The notes beneath the pieces were generated by a model. That model saw nothing but the letters and a program-made list of their open reading frames with translations. It was not told the DNA's origin and did not search any database. From the NCBI GenBank assembly GCA_964384025.1, contig CAYLJJ010000011.1, forward strand, positions 1-64,000: 64,000 nt of DNA, given 5' to 3'. Every line of letters starts with the position of its first letter. Positions within the stretch are counted from its first letter, which is position 1. Both the position numbers and the translations under genes were made by a program. Shown piece after piece: positions 51,292 to 60,463 of this stretch. This stretch comes from CAYLJJ01 sp964384025 (GTDB lineage: Bacteria; Myxococcota_A; Bradymonadia; UBA7976; UBA1532).

Positions 51292-53902
51292 GCTTCTCTT
51301 TCTCTGAGTATCTCTTTGGATTCCAACGCTCTACCGTCTCTCTCAGGGAGCTGGGTCGGATAGGCTTAGCCAGAAAATCATCCATCCCAGACTCCAAACA
51401 GCGCTCTCGATCTCCACCCATGGTGTTGGCGGTGAGCGCGATGATTGGAAGTTTATAGCCCAGCGTTCGAATCTGCGCGGTGGCTTTATAGCCGTCTAAG
51501 CGGGGCATTTGACAGTCCATAAAGATCAGATCAAAGCGATCTTCTGAAGCTTTCAAAGCTTCCAGAGCTTCTAGACCATCCCCTACACAGTGAACTGTGT
51601 GCCCCATACGACTCAACAAACGCTCAGCCAACTTCTGGTTGATGGGGTTGTCCTCGGCCAAGAGGATCTGAGCGCTGCGCGATGACTCCAAAAGCAAATG
51701 TCGGGTAACCAATCGAGTATTCTCTCCTTGAGCTTTCACCGCTTGAAGGCAGTCTAAGAGCTGCTCACGGCGAAAGGGCTTGGTTAAAAATCCATGAAAA
51801 CCCAAACGCCTAAAGCGCTCAGCAGCACCACGTTCTACATGCGAGCTGAGGAGGATCAAGCGGATTGAGGCCAGCTGAGGATCTGCTTTGATCTTTCGGC
51901 CTAACTCAGCGCCATCCATACCGGGCATCGCGAAATCCAAGAGAGCGATATGAAAAGGCTCTCCACCCTTCTTGGCCTCCCTTAAGATCTTCAGAGCCTT
52001 AACTCCATTGGAGCAGAAGTCGCTCTCTAAGCCCCAATACTTCAGCAGGGCCGCCAGGATTTTGCGATTGATGGGATGATCATCCACTACCAGAACTTTA
52101 GAGCCCTGGAGCTTGGTTTTGGGGAGCGGACTAAAGCTCTGTTGACTGCGCTTCATAGGGAGAGTGAAGTAAAAGGTGGAGCCCTCTCCACCCTCACTCT
52201 CTAGGCTGATCTCTCCACCTAAGAGCTGCACCAACTGACGGCTGATGGAGAGCCCCAACCCACTCCCCCCATATTTGCGTGTCGTTGAGCTGTCCGCCTG
52301 AGTGAAGGCTTGAAAAAGCCTCGTCTGAGCCTCTTTGGAGATCCCGATGCCTGTATCACGAACCTCAAAACGGACCAAACACTCATCCTCTTGCTCCTTC
52401 TCCTGCCAAACTTTTAGGTGAACCTCGCCCTGTTCCGTAAATTTGATGGCGTTACTCAGCAAGTTGGCGAGGACCTGCCGAATACGTCCGGGATCAGAGT
52501 GCATACGCACCGGAAGATCTGGCGCAAACTCGTTGATAAAGGTGAGACCCTTTGCGTAGGCGCTGGCACCCAACAGGCTGCTCAATTCCTCTAAGAGTAC
52601 GAGAAAGTTAAAGTCTATGGTGTTGATCTCCAAATGCCCCGCCTCGATCTTAGAAAAATCGAGGATATCGTTCAGGAGCAACAACAGATCTTCGGCGGAG
52701 CGCTTGACTGTCTCAGCGTAGTCCTGTTGCTCCTCTGAGAGCGGCGTAGCCAAGAGGAGGGCGTTCATCCCCATGATGCCGTTCATCGGGGTACGAATTT
52801 CATGACTCATGTTGGCCAAGAAGCTGCTCTTGGCTTGGTTAGCGACCTCCGCCAGCTCCTTGGCTTTGAGGAGTTGAGTCCGATCCGCTTGCAGTCGTCT
52901 CTCCAGTCGCCCCAAGAAACCCCAGAAGGCTGCACTGAGGAACAGCGCGCTGAGGAGACTGAATAGCGCTGTCAGGCTGATAATACGAACTTTGCCCTGT
53001 TTAGACTGAGTGATATCCACCAGGATGATGAGGTGCCCTAACTCCCGCATACGCACGTCTCGGAGGGGCAAAACGCTAGATTGGAAAAAGCGCTTTTTTA
53101 ACTCCAACTCCAACTGACTTGAGCTGTCCAGTTGTTTTTGTAGTTGCTCGGCTCCTGGAAAAAGAGTGGTGTCTACGAGGACCTCATCTTTGAGCATGTC
53201 CCATCGAGGCGGCCTCCCAAAGGCTCGCATCCCTCGCTCCCAATATTCTCGAACCACGAACTCTTTTTTTAAGGTGATCGATAGCTCAACGCCCGCCATA
53301 CGACTCAGAGGCTCCGCGATACGGCTCAGTTCGTGGCCCAGTTCAAGGTAGCCCAAGAGCAGTCCCTTATGGGTCCAGGGGATCACCAAGCGCAGAGTCA
53401 AGAGCGCGCTGTATTTGCCCAACTCCACCCCATAAAACTCGGCTTGGCTCCTTTCAGCTTCCCGAAAGGTGTAGCGTTTTACCCGATCTCCAAAGAGCCC
53501 TGGGCGATGGGTACGCAGAAATACCTCACGGTTGGGGAGGATAAAATAGAGATGAGTCAAGCTGCTCCCGCCTTGCAGCGCCTCAAAGAGGGGGAGGCTG
53601 AGGTTGAGGAGCTGTGCACGATCTCGAGCCAAGAATGCTTCTCGAAAATCAGGGCGTTGAGCGATAGAGGCGGTCGCTGCTGAGAGTGCTTGAGCTTTGA
53701 CCTCCAGGTTCGCCTGAAAACGTCCCTGGACGCGCTCAATAATCTCATTGGTGTGTTGATTCACATGTTGCTGCTGTTGAAAGTCTAGGATGAGAACAAA
53801 AAACATCCCTAGTGCAAAAAGAGTTAGGATAACTGGGAAAATTATGCGCAAACGGAGGTGCTGATGCTTCGTATCGTGCGCAATCATTTGCAGTTGGGAC
53901 AT
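51281..53902 (-). CDS. Transmembrane hybrid sensor histidine kinase with two receiver domains
   Basis: 873 aa. Membrane segments near residues 21-43 and 308-330 flank a periplasmic sensor region of about 260 residues, probably dCACHE-like (SLTHLYFILPNREVFLRTHRP). Then HisKA (FLANMSHEIRTPMNGIMGM), HATPase_c (NLLSNAIKF, DTGIGI, GSGLGLSI), receiver 1 (KVLVVDDHPINRK, LLDFAMPGMDG) and receiver 2 (ILLAEDNPINQK, IFMDCQMPRLDGYKA). Both receivers keep the phosphoacceptor Asp and the KP Lys. There is no HPt domain, so a separate phosphotransfer protein is expected. Signal and output are unknown. Confidence 0.92.
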   Translation of the reverse strand: MSQLQMIAHDTKHQHLRLRIIFPVILTLFALGMFFVLILDFQQQQHVNQHTNEIIERVQGRFQANLEVKAQALSAATASIAQRPDFREAFLARDRAQLLNLSLPLFEALQGGSSLTHLYFILPNREVFLRTHRPGLFGDRVKRYTFREAERSQAEFYGVELGKYSALLTLRLVIPWTHKGLLLGYLELGHELSRIAEPLSRMAGVELSITLKKEFVVREYWERGMRAFGRPPRWDMLKDEVLVDTTLFPGAEQLQKQLDSSSQLELELKKRFFQSSVLPLRDVRMRELGHLIILVDITQSKQGKVRIISLTALFSLLSALFLSAAFWGFLGRLERRLQADRTQLLKAKELAEVANQAKSSFLANMSHEIRTPMNGIMGMNALLLATPLSEEQQDYAETVKRSAEDLLLLLNDILDFSKIEAGHLEINTIDFNFLVLLEELSSLLGASAYAKGLTFINEFAPDLPVRMHSDPGRIRQVLANLLSNAIKFTEQGEVHLKVWQEKEQEDECLVRFEVRDTGIGISKEAQTRLFQAFTQADSSTTRKYGGSGLGLSISRQLVQLLGGEISLESEGGEGSTFYFTLPMKRSQQSFSPLPKTKLQGSKVLVVDDHPINRKILAALLKYWGLESDFCSNGVKALKILREAKKGGEPFHIALLDFAMPGMDGAELGRKIKADPQLASIRLILLSSHVERGAAERFRRLGFHGFLTKPFRREQLLDCLQAVKAQGENTRLVTRHLLLESSRSAQILLAEDNPINQKLAERLLSRMGHTVHCVGDGLEALEALKASEDRFDLIFMDCQMPRLDGYKATAQIRTLGYKLPIIALTANTMGGDRERCLESGMDDFLAKPIRPSSLRETVERWNPKRYSEKEKLSD

Positions 53903-53937
53903 GATGTTAAATCAAAACCTTAAGTTTCAATACTGAC

Positions 53938-54564
53938 CTATGGTGATTTACTGTTTCTCTTAGCAGGGGATTTTATTGATTGTATGGTTATATTGTCCAG
54001 GTTGCAAGATCGAAGACAATCCTGCTTGATTAAATCAGGATGGACAGCTCGAGTTCTATTTTGATCTATACAGCTTTGAAAGCATCTCCTGGGTAATAAA
54101 TAATTTTCTTTCGAAATCGAGGGTCTTAAGGCCTTAAAACAGGCCAATTTTGCAGTAGACACTGCATCCAATTTAGGCCATTTAGGGTTCTTAGCGCCAG
54201 GCTCCGTCGCGCAGAAACGGTGAACGCCATCCTGAATCTCCCAGGTCACCTTGGAGAGCTGGGGAGGATGGATGCGAGGCTCTACGCCATACTGGACACT
54301 CAAGTTGATCTCTGCCTCTACAAAATAGCGAATAAATTGAGGGTTCAACTCCTGAACCTCTTTGACCTCAAAGCGCCCATACATCAAAAACTCCCGAGTG
54401 ATGAGGCTGATGTTCTGAGCGCTGAAGTAGATAATGGACTCTTCGTTTCCTTCCTCAGCTTGTAGGATCCAGGGACCCTCAAAAGTACTAAATGGAGGGG
54501 AAATTGCTTCAGCGCTGCTCCAGAGGAGACCGAAGCTGATAAGACCGAGCAGTAAAAATCGCAT
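53938..54564 (-). CDS. Secreted protein of unknown function
   Basis: 208 aa. Signal peptide MRFLLLGLISFGLLWSSAEA. The mature part has beta-type segments (GPWILQAEEGNEESIIYFSA, RYFVEAEINLSVQYGVEPRI) and a Cys-containing C-terminus with CFQSCIDQ and CLRSCN, likely two disulfides. I do not recognise the family. It lies between the hybrid kinase and the pseudokinase on the minus strand, with about 35 and 50 bases between the genes. The 5' part of the DNA is GC-richer than the 3' part. Confidence 0.65.
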   Translation of the reverse strand: MRFLLLGLISFGLLWSSAEAISPPFSTFEGPWILQAEEGNEESIIYFSAQNISLITREFLMYGRFEVKEVQELNPQFIRYFVEAEINLSVQYGVEPRIHPPQLSKVTWEIQDGVHRFCATEPGAKNPKWPKLDAVSTAKLACFKALRPSISKENYLLPRRCFQSCIDQNRTRAVHPDLIKQDCLRSCNLDNITIQSIKSPAKRNSKSP

Positions 54565-54617
54565 ATATTTGAGGATCTCCTTTGATGAGTATTAGGAAAC
54601 TTATTTTCGGCAGGCGT

Positions 54618-55658
54618 TCATCTCGACTTTAAAAACAGCAGAAACAACGCGAGACCTGAACCCAGGAGAAGGAGTCCCAGATAGAGGAGGAGCTGAGACC
54701 AGGGTCTTGGACTTTCAGTTCCCCCTTGGAGGCTCAACGCAGCCTCCTCAGCTGAACGAAAACGCTCTAGGGGATCACGAGCCATCAGGCCCTCAATACA
54801 GCGCTTCAGGTCGGGATCTTCCTGGACCCTACGCATCGGCAAAGGACGCTCTCTAACGTGAGCGGCGAGCAACTCCGCGAGGCTCTCGCCAGGGAAAGGG
54901 CGATGCCCCTCAAGGATCTCGTAGAGGCTGACCCCCAAAGAGTAAAGATCTGAGGCTGGCCCCAGCTCCCCTGAGATGATGGTTTCAGGGGCCATATAAG
55001 CTGGATCTCCCATCAGTTGCCCGGTCATGGTGATGGCGGTTGGATCTTCATCCTCTCCGATAGGCTTAGCCAAACCAAAGCCGGTCAGACGGCAGGAGAA
55101 GTGCCCCCCTCTCTCTTCGCTGAGGATCAGCGCTTCTGGAGAGATATCGCGGTGAAGAACCTGCGCTTCATGAGCCACCTTGAGGGCGCTGAGGATCTGT
55201 TGGGCCAGCCGCCGAACCTGCATTGTTGAGAGAGGTCCGTAGAGCTCAAGCTGCTTCCTCAGAGAACCTCCATCCAGATATTCCAGGGCCATATAGGGAG
55301 CCTGCTGCACAAATCCCGAATCATAGAGGCGAACCAAGTGATCAGAGCGCAGGCGCCCCCAGGTGGCCACCTCTCGCTGAAAGCGGGCATGATCTGAGGG
55401 TCTGTGAAGGCAACCGTTGGGCAGGATGCGTAACTCGACGATGCGCTCCAAGTTGATTTGCCGGGCTTTATAGGTCAGACCTGCACCGCTGCGCCCTTCG
55501 ATCTTTCCCAAGATCTCATATTTGCCGCCGACGAGATCACCTGTTTGGAGATCTCGTAGGCTGTTGGAGTCCTCTTGGGCATAGAGGAGAGAGGTGTCTT
55601 CAGGGCACCACTCTGTTCCTTGAGGGTAGGAGCGTCCACAGAGAGGGCAGATATTCAT
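54618..55658 (-). CDS. Zinc-ribbon membrane pseudokinase of the Ser/Thr kinase family
   Basis: 346 aa. N-terminal zinc ribbon (CPLCGRSYPQGTEWCPED). The kinase fold runs over residues about 45-310 but key residues are lost: the VAIK Lys is Arg (RIVELRIL), the catalytic loop is HRDISPEAL so the metal-binding Asn is Ala, and DFG reads GFG (LTGFGLAKP). The HRD Asp and an APE motif (YMAPETI) remain, so the fold is probably intact while ATP chemistry is doubtful. One C-terminal membrane segment (LLLYLGLLLLGSGLALFLLFL) tethers it. It is divergent from lspA with 114 bases between them. Confidence 0.82.
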   Translation of the reverse strand: MNICPLCGRSYPQGTEWCPEDTSLLYAQEDSNSLRDLQTGDLVGGKYEILGKIEGRSGAGLTYKARQINLERIVELRILPNGCLHRPSDHARFQREVATWGRLRSDHLVRLYDSGFVQQAPYMALEYLDGGSLRKQLELYGPLSTMQVRRLAQQILSALKVAHEAQVLHRDISPEALILSEERGGHFSCRLTGFGLAKPIGEDEDPTAITMTGQLMGDPAYMAPETIISGELGPASDLYSLGVSLYEILEGHRPFPGESLAELLAAHVRERPLPMRRVQEDPDLKRCIEGLMARDPLERFRSAEEAALSLQGGTESPRPWSQLLLYLGLLLLGSGLALFLLFLKSR

Positions 55659-55716
55659 CGTTGGAGCTTAACATGATCTTTTCCCTTCCCTGGGAACGGA
55701 GCTAGAGAAAGAGCGA

Positions 55717-55746
55717 TTGCGCCCCTGGCGCTCCCCGGAATAGATT
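55717..55746 (+). promoter_or_regulatory. lspA: Weak sigma-70-like promoter candidate for lspA
   Basis: TTGCGC (55717-55722) and TAGATT (55741-55746) are separated by 18 bases and lie about 27 bases before the lspA start. Each hexamer matches its consensus at only four positions, so this is a tentative call. No other promoter stands out in the divergent gap. Confidence 0.25.
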
Positions 55747-55772
55747 GCGCTTCATCAGGACCAGAGGAATTC

Positions 55773-56303
55773 ATGCGTCGTTACCTTCTCCTCATCATCG
55801 GCTCACTCACCACTCTCTTCCTTGATCAGTGGAGCAAAATCTGGGCGGTGGGCGCGCTCTCCCTGGGCAAACTGCCTGAGGACGCCTATCACATCCAGAG
55901 CCAGAGCTTACCTCTCCTTGAGGGCCTCCTTGACTTTAGACTGACGGGAAATAAGGGCGCCGCCTGGGGCCTCTTTCGAAGCCTCCCTGATGAGTGGCGG
56001 GTCCCCTTCTTTGTGATCGTCAGTGTCATCGCGGTGATCGTCATCGTCAGCCTCTATCGAAAAGCGGAACAACAGACCATCTTGCGTCTCGCCCTCACTC
56101 TGATCTTGGGGGGTACCCTGGGCAACCTAGTAGATCGCTTCCGCCTGGGCTATGTCATCGACTTTATCCACTGCTTCTATAAGGACTATCACTGGCCCAT
56201 CTTCAACATCGCGGATATCGCCATCACCATCGGGGTGGGACTCCTGGCCATCGATATGATCCGTCAGCGTCGAGTCCAAGAAGAGGTCAAAGCCCTTCAA
56301 TAG
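55773..56303 (+). CDS. lspA: Lipoprotein signal peptidase LspA
   Basis: 176 aa, normal length, with four membrane segments. Signature residues are present: DQWSKIWAV in the first helix, FRLTGNKGAAWG, GGTLGNLVDRFRLGYVIDF with the first catalytic Asp, and FNIADIAITIG with the second. It cleaves signal peptides of diacylglyceryl-modified prolipoproteins in the inner membrane. It is first in an operon with two lgt genes, so two steps of lipoprotein maturation are co-transcribed. Many lipobox proteins in the window are likely substrates. Confidence 0.95.
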   Translation: MRRYLLLIIGSLTTLFLDQWSKIWAVGALSLGKLPEDAYHIQSQSLPLLEGLLDFRLTGNKGAAWGLFRSLPDEWRVPFFVIVSVIAVIVIVSLYRKAEQQTILRLALTLILGGTLGNLVDRFRLGYVIDFIHCFYKDYHWPIFNIADIAITIGVGLLAIDMIRQRRVQEEVKALQ

Positions 56304-56325
56304 CCTTAAGCCGATGGAGGCTTAG

Positions 56326-57372
56326 ATGCGACCTGTGCTTTTTGAGATCTTTGGGGTCTCCTTTCCCAGCTATTACAGCTCTCTGATCTTGGGCTTTCTC
56401 CTGGCTACTTGGTTGGCGAAGCGGGAAACAGAGCGCCTGGGCATCGACACCGATGATTTCCTGGATCTCGCCCTCTGGATGTTTATCTTGGGGCTCATCG
56501 GAGCGCGCATCCTCCACGTCATCGCCGATGGGTATTTCTGGGATTACGTCCACCTCTGCACAGATCCTCTGCAGGTCAAGGTTCCCAGCTTTGTCCATGT
56601 GCATTGCAATCTGGATAGAGACTGTATCGCTGCAGAGGCGGGGGCTCTCTGCAACCTAGAGACTTTGCGCTGCCATCCAGGGCGGGACTGTTTGGCGGCC
56701 CTCAAGTTTTGGCAAGGGGGCTTGGCTTTCTATGGAGGCTTGCTGCTGGCGGTGGCCTATGGAGCTCACTTTGTCCGCAAGCGCAAGATGGAACTCCTCA
56801 AGGTCTTGGACCTGACGAGCTGGGCCATCGCTCTGGGTTTGGGCTTTGGGCGCCTGGGCTGCTTTTTAGCGGGCTGCTGCTTTGGTCAGATCAGTGAGGG
56901 TCCCACCACTCTGGAGTTTCCGGGCTATGTGATCCAAGCCCGTGCAGATCAGAGCTGCCCTAAGAACTACGATCTGATCGAGGCGGATGATGGGCAGAGT
57001 TACTGCGCCTTTGGACGCCCAGCCTTCCTTACTCATGTTAAACGGGGCCTTCTTAAGCCCGGTAGCCGTCATAGCCAACCGGTCCACGCTACCCAGCTCT
57101 ATGAGATGATCTTCTCCTGGTTGGCCTTCCTTTGGCTCTTCTTCTGGCGACGACGAAGGATCCGCTTCGGGGGGCAATCCTTTTTAGAGCTGATGCTCCT
57201 CTACGGAACTGGACGCTTTATCGTGGAGTTCTTCCGCGATGATGATCGAGGACTCTGGCTGGCTGAGACCCTCTCCACCAGCCAGCTTATTGCTCTGCCT
57301 CTGGTCCTTGGCGCCCTTTGGCTCCTCTGGAGAGCTCGAGAGCGCTCCTCTGAAGAGGCCGCAGAGCTATGA
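56326..57372 (+). CDS. lgt: Prolipoprotein diacylglyceryl transferase Lgt, with Cys-rich insert
   Basis: 348 aa. Membrane protein with Lgt features: FWQGGLAFYGGLL, GFGRLGCFLAGCCFG (the GRxG..xxG signature variant with Cys), HATQLYE and a C-terminal GTGRFIVEFFRDDDRG with an essential-type Arg. It attaches diacylglycerol to the lipobox Cys. Unusual is an insertion of about 45 residues in the first periplasmic loop region (about 78-122) with six Cys (CNLDRDC, ALCNLETLRCHPGRDC), similar in style to the Cys-rich units of secreted proteins in this genome. Overlaps the second lgt by four bases. Confidence 0.92.
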   Translation: MRPVLFEIFGVSFPSYYSSLILGFLLATWLAKRETERLGIDTDDFLDLALWMFILGLIGARILHVIADGYFWDYVHLCTDPLQVKVPSFVHVHCNLDRDCIAAEAGALCNLETLRCHPGRDCLAALKFWQGGLAFYGGLLLAVAYGAHFVRKRKMELLKVLDLTSWAIALGLGFGRLGCFLAGCCFGQISEGPTTLEFPGYVIQARADQSCPKNYDLIEADDGQSYCAFGRPAFLTHVKRGLLKPGSRHSQPVHATQLYEMIFSWLAFLWLFFWRRRRIRFGGQSFLELMLLYGTGRFIVEFFRDDDRGLWLAETLSTSQLIALPLVLGALWLLWRARERSSEEAAEL

Positions 57373-58292
57373 GACCCACTTGGTTCTATCTCTTTGGCTA
57401 CCCGATCCATATGTATCCCGTGATGATCGCCCTAGGCTTTATCATCGGCATCGCTCTGGCTGCTCGACGAGGAGAGCGCCTGGGGATGGATCGAGAGATG
57501 ATCTTGGATCTGGGTTGGTGGCTCCTGGTCAGCGGCTTGGTAGGCTCTCGCGTCGTCTTTATCATCGTCAACTGGGATCAGTACTGGTATGCCTGTGTAG
57601 ATATCGACCTCCACAACCAGCTTCACCCAGAGCTGCCCCCCCTGACCCAGCCTGATTGCTTCCGTATCTTGCGTTTTTGGAGTGGAGGGCTGGTTTTTTA
57701 TGGAGGGATCATCGGCGCCATCCTGACGATGATCTGGTTTTTACGCCGAGAGAAGCTCTCTTTTCTGCCTATCGCTGACGCTCTGATCCCCTCTGTCGCC
57801 ATCGGCCAGTTCTTTGGGCGCTTGGGCTGCCTCTCTGCGGGCTGCTGCTTTGGCAAGCCCAGCGGCGTTCCCTGGGCTGTTCACTTCCCGCGCGGCTCTA
57901 TGGCCTGGATTCAACATATTAAAGAGGGTCTGCTTGACCGACACAGCGCTGAGCTCCTCTCGATCCACCCAACCCAGCTCTATGACAGCGGATTTGGGCT
58001 TCTCCTCTTCCTCATTCTGCTTTGGCTCCACCACCGTAAGCGTTGGCATGGACAGGTATTCGTTTGGTATCTGCTGCTCTATCCCCTGGGGCGCTCCATC
58101 ATCGAACTGTTTCGAGGAGACCAAGATCGGGGCTACCTCTTCCGCGTCGTTTCAGAGGATCTCAATCGCTTCTTGGGAGTCCCGGTGGAGAGCATCACTT
58201 TTCTCTCTACTTCTCAGTTTATCAGCCTCTGCGTGGTGGGGGTCGCGGCCCTGTTTCTTTTGAGAAACTCCAGGCTACGCTCTAGGGTTTGA
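57369..58292 (+). CDS. lgt: Second prolipoprotein diacylglyceryl transferase Lgt paralogue
   Basis: 307 aa. Same fold as the preceding gene: FWSGGLVFYGGIIGA, FFGRLGCLSAGCCFGKPSG, HPTQLYDSG and PLGRSIIELFRGDQDRG. The two proteins differ widely, so this is an old duplication. The first-loop region has only two Cys (YACVDIDL, TQPDC) compared with six in the upstream copy. Catalytic Arg and His-type motifs look intact, so both copies may be active, perhaps on different prolipoproteins. Translationally coupled to the first copy (ATGA overlap). Confidence 0.92.
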   Translation: MRPTWFYLFGYPIHMYPVMIALGFIIGIALAARRGERLGMDREMILDLGWWLLVSGLVGSRVVFIIVNWDQYWYACVDIDLHNQLHPELPPLTQPDCFRILRFWSGGLVFYGGIIGAILTMIWFLRREKLSFLPIADALIPSVAIGQFFGRLGCLSAGCCFGKPSGVPWAVHFPRGSMAWIQHIKEGLLDRHSAELLSIHPTQLYDSGFGLLLFLILLWLHHRKRWHGQVFVWYLLLYPLGRSIIELFRGDQDRGYLFRVVSEDLNRFLGVPVESITFLSTSQFISLCVVGVAALFLLRNSRLRSRV

Positions 58293-58323
58293 TTTGTAGA
58301 AATAAGGAGGCCAAACCCCCACC

Positions 58324-59283
58324 ATGCACACCATCAACTTATCGCTTCTGTTGGGTTTTGTTCTTCTGGGCTGTAGCCTCTTGATCGATTTTGACCGGAG
58401 CTACCAGGGAGCAAAACCAGGAAGTTGTGAAAGTTGGGTTGGGCTTATGCAAGAATGCGCACAGGATTATTGTGAAGATGGAGAATATGATTTAAAAAGT
58501 TATTTTGAATATTACTGTGACGAGAGTATTGTTAGAAGTTTTGAGACTAGACCAGAGAAAATATGCCAAGATGAATATAATATTGAAATGCTTACAGAAG
58601 TTGCGCTTAACAATGAGATATCTTGTTGTAATCTGGAATGCGGGAATATTATCGAGTGTCAAAGTGATGAAACGGTTAGTTTTGACCCAAATCATTGGCT
58701 GACAAATGATGAAAATTGCGTACAACAGTGTAAATTCTCAAAAAAATTTGAAGAACAAAACGACTTCTGGGAATGTCAGCTTGCTTCAGATTCATGTACC
58801 AAAACATTCTTATGTTTTTCCGAGTTAGGGTATTCATGCGATGAATTTAACAATTCATTTGATGCTTGCAAAGCGATCCACTGTATTGGTTCAATTATCG
58901 TGCAATCTGCTGAAGTGTCAAGAGTAATATCCAACTCTTTGTGCAATTATGCTCAGGTGTATTACCCAGATGAGATCGATGATGCCCAATTTGGTGATCG
59001 ATGTGAAAGTAATACGTTTATGCACAATATCTTCCTTAATTTAAAACAGGACCCACTGTGTCAACCCGTTGATCCTGAAATCGCGAGCATTTGCGATTCA
59101 TATTGCAGTTTTCGCTATAGATGCGGACAGTTTGATAATTTAATCTCGGATTGGCCTGCAAAATGCATAGGTTCATGTGTGATTGACGAAGAAATTATGC
59201 CAAAATGTCATGATTATGAATGTGCCGATTCGGTTTCATGTAAAGATGATTTTTCAGTCTGTCTGTACAATGGTTGTGAGTGA
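58324..59283 (+). CDS. Cys-rich lipoprotein, unknown function
   Basis: 319 aa. Lipobox VLLGC at about residue 17. AAGGAGG lies at 58302-58308, about 15 bases before the ATG, which is a long spacing; no closer start is in frame. The mature protein has about 30 Cys in spaced pairs (CCNLECGNIIEC, CDSYCSFRYRCG) but no recognised repeat family. The DNA from about 58430 is very AT-rich compared with the lgt genes. It is 31 bases after lgt, so it might share their transcript. Function unknown; surface exposure is likely. Confidence 0.75.
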   Translation: MHTINLSLLLGFVLLGCSLLIDFDRSYQGAKPGSCESWVGLMQECAQDYCEDGEYDLKSYFEYYCDESIVRSFETRPEKICQDEYNIEMLTEVALNNEISCCNLECGNIIECQSDETVSFDPNHWLTNDENCVQQCKFSKKFEEQNDFWECQLASDSCTKTFLCFSELGYSCDEFNNSFDACKAIHCIGSIIVQSAEVSRVISNSLCNYAQVYYPDEIDDAQFGDRCESNTFMHNIFLNLKQDPLCQPVDPEIASICDSYCSFRYRCGQFDNLISDWPAKCIGSCVIDEEIMPKCHDYECADSVSCKDDFSVCLYNGCE

Positions 59284-59286
59284 AAT

Positions 59287-60093
59287 ATGATTTTTTTTAT
59301 TGTTATCGTTTTTTTAACCAATCATAGTCCTACAATTCAAGGAGAGGTTCTTTACTCTAAGGGAGTTCAGGCTTTCCGGGAACGGGCATTGGAGCAGGCA
59401 CGAGGCCACTTTGAAGAGGCTCTGATCTTGCTACCTCCAAATCATCGGCTCTTCTCTAAAACCCTCTATAACCTAGCACGGAGCTTTCAGACTTTGGGGC
59501 AGCCCTGTAAAGCCAGCGATCTCCTAGACCGCTTTATTAAACTGGCAGGAGATAAGGATCCAGAGGGGATGTTACGCCTCAAACGAGCGCATACTGCTCG
59601 AGAAGAGGTTCATAAAGCCTGTCTACTCCAGATCAAACCTCCCAAGCCCCCTCCTGAAGAACCCTCAAAACAGGAGCCCCCAAAGCTTGAGCTGCCCCTC
59701 AGGCAGCCTCCGCGCTGGAGTTTCTCTCTTGCGCTCTCTGAAGGAGGCATCTGGCTGGATGGAGCGCTACAGCGCAGCCATCTAAGATCTGAGCTGAGCT
59801 TGGCCTATAGCCTAGGCAAAGTTCATCCTGAGCTGGCTGTGGCGGGCAGCTTAGAAGCTCCACATCTTTTCCTCTTCCGAGGAGGTGTGCGGCTTTACTC
59901 TGGGCCGGTTTTTTTAAGGATCGCGCTACAAATTCCCAGTGAGCTTTTGACCCTGCTCCCTCTCTTGGCTCCTGGCTTAGAGTTGCCCCTAGGAGATTGG
60001 CATCTCATGGGAGCCCTCAACTTCAGTCTCTGGCCTACAGATCCTCCCATCCTACCCGTAGAGCTGAGCCTGGGAGTTCGACGTGTTTTCTAA
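59287..60093 (+). CDS. TPR-containing secreted protein with beta-rich C-terminus
   Basis: 268 aa. Short N-terminal hydrophobic signal (MIFFIVIVFLTNHS), then a TPR unit (LYSKGVQAFRERALEQARGHF, TLYNLARSFQTLG), a Pro/Glu linker (PPKPPPEEPSKQEPPK) and a C-terminal region of alternating beta-type segments (LRSELSLAYSLGKVHPELAV, GGVRLYSGPVFLRIALQI), possibly an outer-membrane barrel-like domain. Start is four bases after the previous stop; the 3' end overlaps the next gene by 11 bases. The first 60 bases are AT-rich and the rest GC-rich. Function not recognised. Confidence 0.72.
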   Translation: MIFFIVIVFLTNHSPTIQGEVLYSKGVQAFRERALEQARGHFEEALILLPPNHRLFSKTLYNLARSFQTLGQPCKASDLLDRFIKLAGDKDPEGMLRLKRAHTAREEVHKACLLQIKPPKPPPEEPSKQEPPKLELPLRQPPRWSFSLALSEGGIWLDGALQRSHLRSELSLAYSLGKVHPELAVAGSLEAPHLFLFRGGVRLYSGPVFLRIALQIPSELLTLLPLLAPGLELPLGDWHLMGALNFSLWPTDPPILPVELSLGVRRVF

Positions 60094-60463
60094 AAAAATC
60101 ATCCTCTCCCTGTTTTTCTCCTTCAGCATGCTGGGCTGTGTAGAGCGCTCAGAGGTAATCTATATCCTTCTGGGGCAGCAAGAGGATATGGTGCCGCTTG
60201 ATCAGGGAGCCTCCTTGGACATGGAGCTTAAAGACCAGGGCCCCAATCTAGATCAGAGGGATCGAAGAGAACTCCCGGATGCAAAATCCAAAGATCAGGG
60301 ACTTAGGCCAGATATAGCTCAACTGGATATGGTTCGAGAAGATCAGATGCAGTCTGAAGATGCTTATGAGCCGAGAGATACGATCCATTCTATAGATCAG
60401 GGCCCTTCGCTTTGTACATTGTCAGCAACTCTACCTTGTTTTCTGGGAGCTTCAGATGAATAG
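60083..60463 (+). CDS. Small Asp/Gln-rich lipoprotein
   Basis: 126 aa from GTG at 60083 with GGGAG upstream. Lipobox SMLGC at about residue 19. The mature part is a low-complexity acidic chain with repeated DQG and LD units (LDQGASLDMELKDQGPNLDQ), ending in LCTLSATLPCFLG with two Cys. Such acidic stalks follow the lipidated Cys in other lipoproteins of this window. Overlaps both neighbours, so it is co-translated with the fibrinogen-like protein downstream and may be its membrane anchor partner. Confidence 0.72.
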   Translation: MFSKKIILSLFFSFSMLGCVERSEVIYILLGQQEDMVPLDQGASLDMELKDQGPNLDQRDRRELPDAKSKDQGLRPDIAQLDMVREDQMQSEDAYEPRDTIHSIDQGPSLCTLSATLPCFLGASDE

